NCBI GenBank assembly: GCA_024741835.1
Contig: JAENRP010000004.1
Location: 143,338-207,337, forward strand
Length of the DNA: 64,000 bases
Direction: 5' to 3'
Origin: Diplocarpon mali
Lineage: Eukaryota; Ascomycota; Leotiomycetes; Helotiales; Drepanopezizaceae
Part shown: in pieces, positions 59,045 to 64,000 of the stretch
How the letters are laid out: each line of letters starts with the position of its first letter
How positions within the stretch are numbered: position 1 is the first letter of the stretch
The notes under the pieces: generated by a model
Database searches by the model: none
What the model was told of the DNA's origin: nothing
The model's input: only the letters and a program-made list of their open reading frames with translations
Position numbers and translations under genes: made by a program

Positions 59045-60814
59045 TCATTCGGGGGAATCGGCATCAGGCACGGATCTGCACAGCAGCGACACATCCCCTC
59101 CGGCCGCTCTCCCCGCGAGCCACTCGTCCGTGGGCGCGGGACCCGTCCTCCCACGCACAGGCGGCGCCGCTCCGTTCCCGGCCTTCCTGGCCGGCGGCCC
59201 CTCCGCGTCGGCACCCCCGGCCTCCAGCGCGCCGCGCCGCGCCTCTCCGGGCCCTCCTCCGAGGCTGCTGTCCGCACTGCCCTTCCGACTCGACGTCACC
59301 ATCCCCCTCTGGGCCGTCAGCAGGCCTCTGATACCACCTGCTTTCCGGGCGGGCGGCTCGCTGCGACCGGCGCTGCACACGCAGAGGAGCGACTTGAGGT
59401 TTGGTAAGGTTTGCCGGATATCCATGACCTTCAGCCCTTGGCTCTCGGCGAGGGCCTCGATGTTCTTGTTGAGGAGGAAGACCCCATAGTCGAAGCGGAA
59501 GCGGACCGTGCCTCGGAGGTAGAGCGGGAAGGTGCGCTGGTTGTCGGCGAGGATGGAGATGGAGTCCTGGACGATGGACCGGGAACCGAGGGCCGAGACC
59601 GGGTAGGGGAGGGGGATCGAGAGGTAGTACTGGAGCATGTCGACGACACGGGCCACGTAGCCGAGAGCCGCCGAAGCGACATCCTCGTCGGCGTCCTCGA
59701 ACGGCGAGTTGGGGAGCGGCAGCCCGCATATGGTGAACAGGAGCGGTTGCGTCGTCGGTTCGATGGGGAAGATGCCCATGAGCTCCTCGCATATCCGCCT
59801 CCGCTGACCGGCGATCCCCGCCGCGGCCGTGGCGAGGAGGGCTCGGCAGCTCGACAGCGTGTCCTGGGCGTGGTGGATGTCCGCCAGGGCTCTGGCCTGT
59901 CTCTCCTTCCCCGACGTGATCGCATCGCCGCGCGCAGAGATGGAGGCCAGGAGCTCCGCCCTCCGCCGCACGGAGCTCTTGAGCCGCTTCTTCTCGGCGG
60001 CGACGTAGCGGGTCGCCAGGGCCAGCTCTTCCTGCGCCGGGGGGGCCTCGTCCGGCGGCTCTGACTGTAGGATCGCGTTGATCTGGCATGCCAGCTCCTC
60101 CCGGGTCGCGAGCGCGTCTTGTATGGTATCGTCGAGGGTGGACAGGCGCATGAGCGCACTGTAGGAGGCCGTAGGCAGGGACGGGGCATGCTTTGCTCTC
60201 GGAGGCTTCGACGCGAGGTCGACCGTGTAGATACCGTCGATCAGGTGGAACAGGATGCAATTCGGAGGGAACGGGTGGCCCTTCAGCGTGCCCACGAATT
60301 GCAGCGCCTGCAGGTTGACCTCCTCCTCGAGCAGCGGCTTCCAATCCTTCCTCTTCACCCAGACCTTCACCGTCACGCTATCCCGCCGCGTCGTGGCCGG
60401 CCCGAAACACGACAGGTCGAAGAAGCGGAAGCTGGGGTTCATGGCCTTCCCCACCACCTCGCTGATGTAGATCGGCTCCTCTCTCCCTCGGCAGTGGAGG
60501 GTGAAGAAGGTATCGGCCATCCGGCTCTCCAACACGTCCTCCAGCTTCTTCTGCCGGAAGCTGGGCGGGGCGCCGACCCAGTTCGCGCTCCGGCTCCGGC
60601 TCTGCGCCGGTCGCAGGTCGCCCGACGAGCGCGCGTGCTGCAGCTGGGGCCCGCGCAGAGCCGCGAGCTTCTGCGGCGATTTGTTGAGCGTCGCATCGTC
60701 AGCGGCCTGCCCGCGCGACCGCGACAGCGTCAGGTTCCGCACGTAGATGCCCTGCAGGTGCCGCAGCTTCCGGTTCTGAGGCAGCAGCAGAGGTCGCGGC
60801 GATTCGGAGGCCAT
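59045..60814 (-). CDS. UVRAG/Vps38-like subunit of PI3-kinase complex II
   Basis: Single exon, 589 residues, starting at ATG 60814 (an in-frame ATG at 60949 would add 45 residues of low-complexity sequence). Residues about 130-225 look like a C2-type beta sandwich (ADTFFTLHCRGREEPIYISE, VTVKVWVKRKDWKPLLEEEV). Residues 245-370 are a coiled coil rich in Arg/Glu/Ala. Residues about 370-510 match the BARA-like end region of UVRAG/Vps38/Atg14 proteins (GIFPIEPTTQPLLFTICGLP, YYLSIPLPYPV). With Vps34, Vps15 and Vps30 such proteins make PI3P on endosomes. The C-terminal 80 residues are disordered. Assignment to Vps38 rather than Atg14 rests on the absence of an N-terminal CxxC zinc motif. Confidence 0.78.
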   Translation of the reverse strand: MASESPRPLLLPQNRKLRHLQGIYVRNLTLSRSRGQAADDATLNKSPQKLAALRGPQLQHARSSGDLRPAQSRSRSANWVGAPPSFRQKKLEDVLESRMADTFFTLHCRGREEPIYISEVVGKAMNPSFRFFDLSCFGPATTRRDSVTVKVWVKRKDWKPLLEEEVNLQALQFVGTLKGHPFPPNCILFHLIDGIYTVDLASKPPRAKHAPSLPTASYSALMRLSTLDDTIQDALATREELACQINAILQSEPPDEAPPAQEELALATRYVAAEKKRLKSSVRRRAELLASISARGDAITSGKERQARALADIHHAQDTLSSCRALLATAAAGIAGQRRRICEELMGIFPIEPTTQPLLFTICGLPLPNSPFEDADEDVASAALGYVARVVDMLQYYLSIPLPYPVSALGSRSIVQDSISILADNQRTFPLYLRGTVRFRFDYGVFLLNKNIEALAESQGLKVMDIRQTLPNLKSLLCVCSAGRSEPPARKAGGIRGLLTAQRGMVTSSRKGSADSSLGGGPGEARRGALEAGGADAEGPPARKAGNGAAPPVRGRTGPAPTDEWLAGRAAGGDVSLLCRSVPDADSPE

Positions 60815-63800
60815 GGTGCTGTTGTCGGGCGTTGCATGGTGCTGCTGTCGTCGGTCGTTGGGGGGCGGTTGGTGGTTAGGCTCGCGGCGCGCTACAGCCA
60901 ACGCGCCCGGGCCCAGCCTCGCCGACAAGGCTGCCACTGGACACGGCACTTCATCGTGCGCGGCTCCGACCGTCCTGCACCGGCGGAACTATGTTGATCG
61001 TGCCAGCCCTTGCATGCGCTCATTCGTTCATTCATACGACGCTCCGATACATGACACCCACGGCTGCTCGCTATCGGTGTATCCACTTCTTTCACGTTCT
61101 GTGACGGCCAGGCCGAGGGCTGCGGCTGCAGTCGCCGTAAGACTGCCAGGACAGCTGCCGCTCGAACCACTGCTGGAGGCTTCTCGCTTAAGAAAAGGCC
61201 GGTGGTAAATAAACCTTTGCGAACACGGTTCCCATCTAGAGAGCAGGTCCGCACGCTTCCTCACGCTTCGTCGTGCGGAACGATTCAGCGCGATTGATGC
61301 CGCTCGCAGCAGTGTCACCATCTCAGCAGTCGTGGTTTCGCTGCCCGCGCCTCATAGATGCTGACAACTGGCATACGCCGTATCCCTCCTCGATAATCTC
61401 GATCCGCCGACTCAATCGAACCCCTCGGAAGAGCTCCGTGCTCCGTGCTCCGCAACTCTCGCTCGGCCTGGGGTCCGGGTGGGAATCTACCAGCATGCTA
61501 TACGATTGACAAGCAAGAAACAAGAAGCCACAAGGACATGTTGGAAGGCCAGGGACTACCCGTTGGTGGTCAACCTCGTACTCTGAACGTCTCAAAGGCA
61601 GGATATCTCTCTCTCTGGGAACAGCAATCGCGCGTGCGCTTCTGATCTAGCTGTCCGAAAGGCGGCATATTATACAAAGCGTCAGGTTTCCAAGCCGACA
61701 TGCCCCATCCTGCTTTTTCCCCCCTTCGAGAAAAAAGGTCTCTACGAAAGTTACTCATCTGTGGTCGGGGTTGCGCGGTGCCACTATGTACCCAATTTCC
61801 TGCTCGGGAAGGGGAGTTGATTCCCAGCTGCACTGCATCCTGAGAGAGCGGAGAGCGATTTCTCCGTCACGCTCGCCGCTCACTGAATCTTATCTTCATC
61901 GAAAGGTCAGGTACGCATAGGATGTCATGGAGGACAACTTTGACGTCGTCTCCTCTGAGTGGATCTAAGCTCAGAATTTGGCACGGCATGTCATCGAGAT
62001 GAGGACCCAATATTCTTGTCCCATGCCCATTGCGGCCAAGGATTCAAGTACAGCGGGCTTTTCGTCTGGTTGAGACCACAATGGATAGTTGTGCAGTATT
62101 TGCTCCTGGTTCGTATGAGTGATCTTCCTCCGTGTGATACGAGAGCCATAGTTTGTTGACATAACTTGAATTTTCCATGGGTGACGGGCTCCTGGAGACA
62201 CACTCTCGGCATCAGCTGAAAGAATCGTGTCCTTATTCGCCGAGGATAACGGCAGAGGCAAACTCGTTCAGGGCTGGCTGGACTGAGGTGTTCCCAGCGG
62301 CGGCCCCTCTAGCAGGCCGCGTCCAATGGTTCGGCTTTAACATCGACTCTGCCGCGAGCTGCGTATCCGATATTTAGTAAAGCCGCACTCGGTGGAAAAC
62401 ATAAGGCCTTGGAAGCCAGATCAAAGGACCTTCCAGAGTCTGAGAACTCAATCAAGATTGCAAGAAAAGGCTGTTGTCGCGAACGACAAGAGCAGGATGA
62501 AGAGGAATTTCATAGATCCAGAAATCAATTGTGTACCAGGGCCACAGGAGCTAGTTACCAGCCGTAAGCCAAGTCAAGGTCACTTATGACTAGAGCCGGA
62601 AATCACGACCGGGATATTTGTTCCTGGGTGAGGTCAGCGGGAAGTACTTGGATCCATAAAGCGACCTCCACGTCCAGAATCATGACATAGCCAATGAACC
62701 TTCTTATATTCAAGACCAAGACTTCTCGAATTTCTGAACTTGACTTGGACTTAACAGGAAAAGGCTCCTCGATTCCAGGTTCAGATCTCTGCCCTCAAGA
62801 GACGGCGGCCGGAAAATCGGCCGGACGAGAGCCAAATAGCCCATCGGCCGCCGAACCGCAGCCACGATAGTGTATGATCGGCCCTTTTACTAGTGCTAGT
62901 CGCCATGGCTAGATCCGAACGCAAGACGAGCATGGAGCAATCGCCGAGTACTTGGTCTCTGTGATGAAACTTACTCAAGGTAGTTACTGGTGGATACGAA
63001 CGTAGCAGCATCAGAACCATACCAGCACACTCCAAGTTCACCACCAGACCGACGTCGTAACCTCGGCTTCCACCACCCGATGCACTCTGACCTCGTTCCC
63101 CATGTCCGGGCTAGAGATTGCATACTCCACACTCCAGTGATAGCCCGTGGTATAAGCAAGCAGGGTCCCACCGCCGTGAAACCTGCACGTCGCAATTGGG
63201 GTTTCGACCTTCGAGTGCCTTGTCTTCGTGTGGAGATCCTTATCCTAGGACTGGAGACTACTATCCACGCCTGCGGGAGCGACGGTGCTACATTTGGAGT
63301 TCAAGGAGAAGCACGTTGACGGCCCCGATGTCAGTTGTTGTGCTGTTGCTGGGGTCGGGTCGCGGTGGCATTTGAAGCCGTATCTTCTTCAGAATCCCGG
63401 GATACTGACCAGGAAACGTGCTAATGTAACACGGAAAAACTCGACACAGATGAAAGGGGGAAGGAGGTTATGAGGCTTCGTCCGCAACCCGCAACTTGAG
63501 CCCCAAGAGTCCCCCCCGCAGACCCATCGCCACCTTCAACACAGCTCACAGGCCTGATCTGATACCTCATTGTTGCCGGCCTCCTCTTGCAAGATCCTGT
63601 CCTTGTTATTCAAGACAATGAAATCCAGCTTCCATCCGCCGTGCAAGCGACCATGAGATTATCGTCGATGGCCATCGCGTAGTCCTAATCCGGGGAAGAT
63701 GATCGTGCCGACTGGAAGAACAGTTCTGAGGGCTCGGTATTTGATTGTTCGGTCCCAGGAGCCGGTGCCAGACCATCTCGGAGCTGCTTTGCGGCTCGCC

Positions 63801-64000
63801 GAAGAACTTGGATCGGCGGAGAGGGGCGTCGTGGACGGCGATTTGGTACGCAGGTAGGTCCCCGCGAGATCGAGGAGTCGAGCTCACTGGTCGGCACCAT
63901 GGCTAACGAGCCTTTGGCCATCCTCACAAACATCTACTCAGCACGCCAGCTCCCGGCGAGCAGACGAGCAGGGAACATCCACGTACCCTTGACCATTATT
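60815..64000. other. Intergenic, no supported gene
   Basis: Starts with the Vps38-like promoter, then only short ORFs (below 132 codons) on both strands with no bias or motif. No RNA gene was recognised. The window ends inside this stretch. Confidence 0.55.

Noticed and set aside
59064..60344. 426-codon second frame within the Vps38-like gene
   Set aside because: Same strand, alternative frame, Arg/Gly/Ala-rich and without motifs; the other frame has the conserved family text.

Overview
This is nuclear DNA from a filamentous ascomycete (Pezizomycotina). The evidence is short GT-AG introns of about 45-200 bp with CTAAC/CTGAC-type branch sites close to the acceptor, genes on both strands with long spacers, fungus-specific families (Zn2Cys6 regulator, kexin, Mdm38/LETM1, fungal PhoD-like phosphatase, EDEM-like mannosidase with a PA domain) and an intronless tRNA-Ser. 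No virus, transposon, CRISPR array or complete metabolite gene cluster is apparent. The species cannot be named from the sequence alone. All homology statements come from reading motifs; no database was searched.

Layout, left to right. 0-4 kb: no supported gene, one 19-N assembly gap. 4-12 kb, minus strand: a SAM methyltransferase, a CPA1-type Na+/H+ antiporter (3 exons), peroxin PEX2 with a RING finger, and a zinc-type quinone/alcohol oxidoreductase (4 exons). The oxidoreductase shares a roughly 220-bp divergent promoter with a plus-strand Kap120/importin-11-like karyopherin (12.3-15.5 kb). 15.5-20.3 kb is sparse, with one BTB/POZ protein. 20.3-20.7 kb holds a small two-exon gene for a Cys-containing protein. 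20.9-24.2 kb is an EDEM/Mnl1-type GH47 protein and 24.9-27.7 kb a Zn2Cys6 transcription factor. 27.7-33.3 kb is gene-poor, with a candidate small secreted Cys protein and a frame-disrupted ORF. 33.4-38.3 kb holds a divergent pair for mitochondrial proteins, an Adk2-like adenylate kinase (minus) and Mdm38/LETM1 (plus). 38.9-44.0 kb has Snx4 and kexin (KEX2), convergent across a polypyrimidine/polypurine tract pair. 46.1-51.5 kb is a six-exon PhoD-like phosphatase. 52.7 kb is tRNA-Ser(AGA), 54.2-56.6 kb an intronless phosphoketolase and 59.0-60.8 kb a Vps38/UVRAG-like protein. The last 3 kb show no supported gene.

Most genes are housekeeping and do not form one pathway. Snx4 (PI3P-binding), the Vps38-like protein (PI3P-producing complex II) and kexin (a protease cycling between late Golgi and endosome) all belong to endosome-Golgi traffic. 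PEX2, the EDEM-like mannosidase and the karyopherin cover peroxisome import, ER glycoprotein degradation and nuclear import. Base composition changes along the window: genes left of about 16 kb use mixed third codon positions, whereas Snx4, kexin, PhoD, phosphoketolase and Vps38 are strongly GC-ending.
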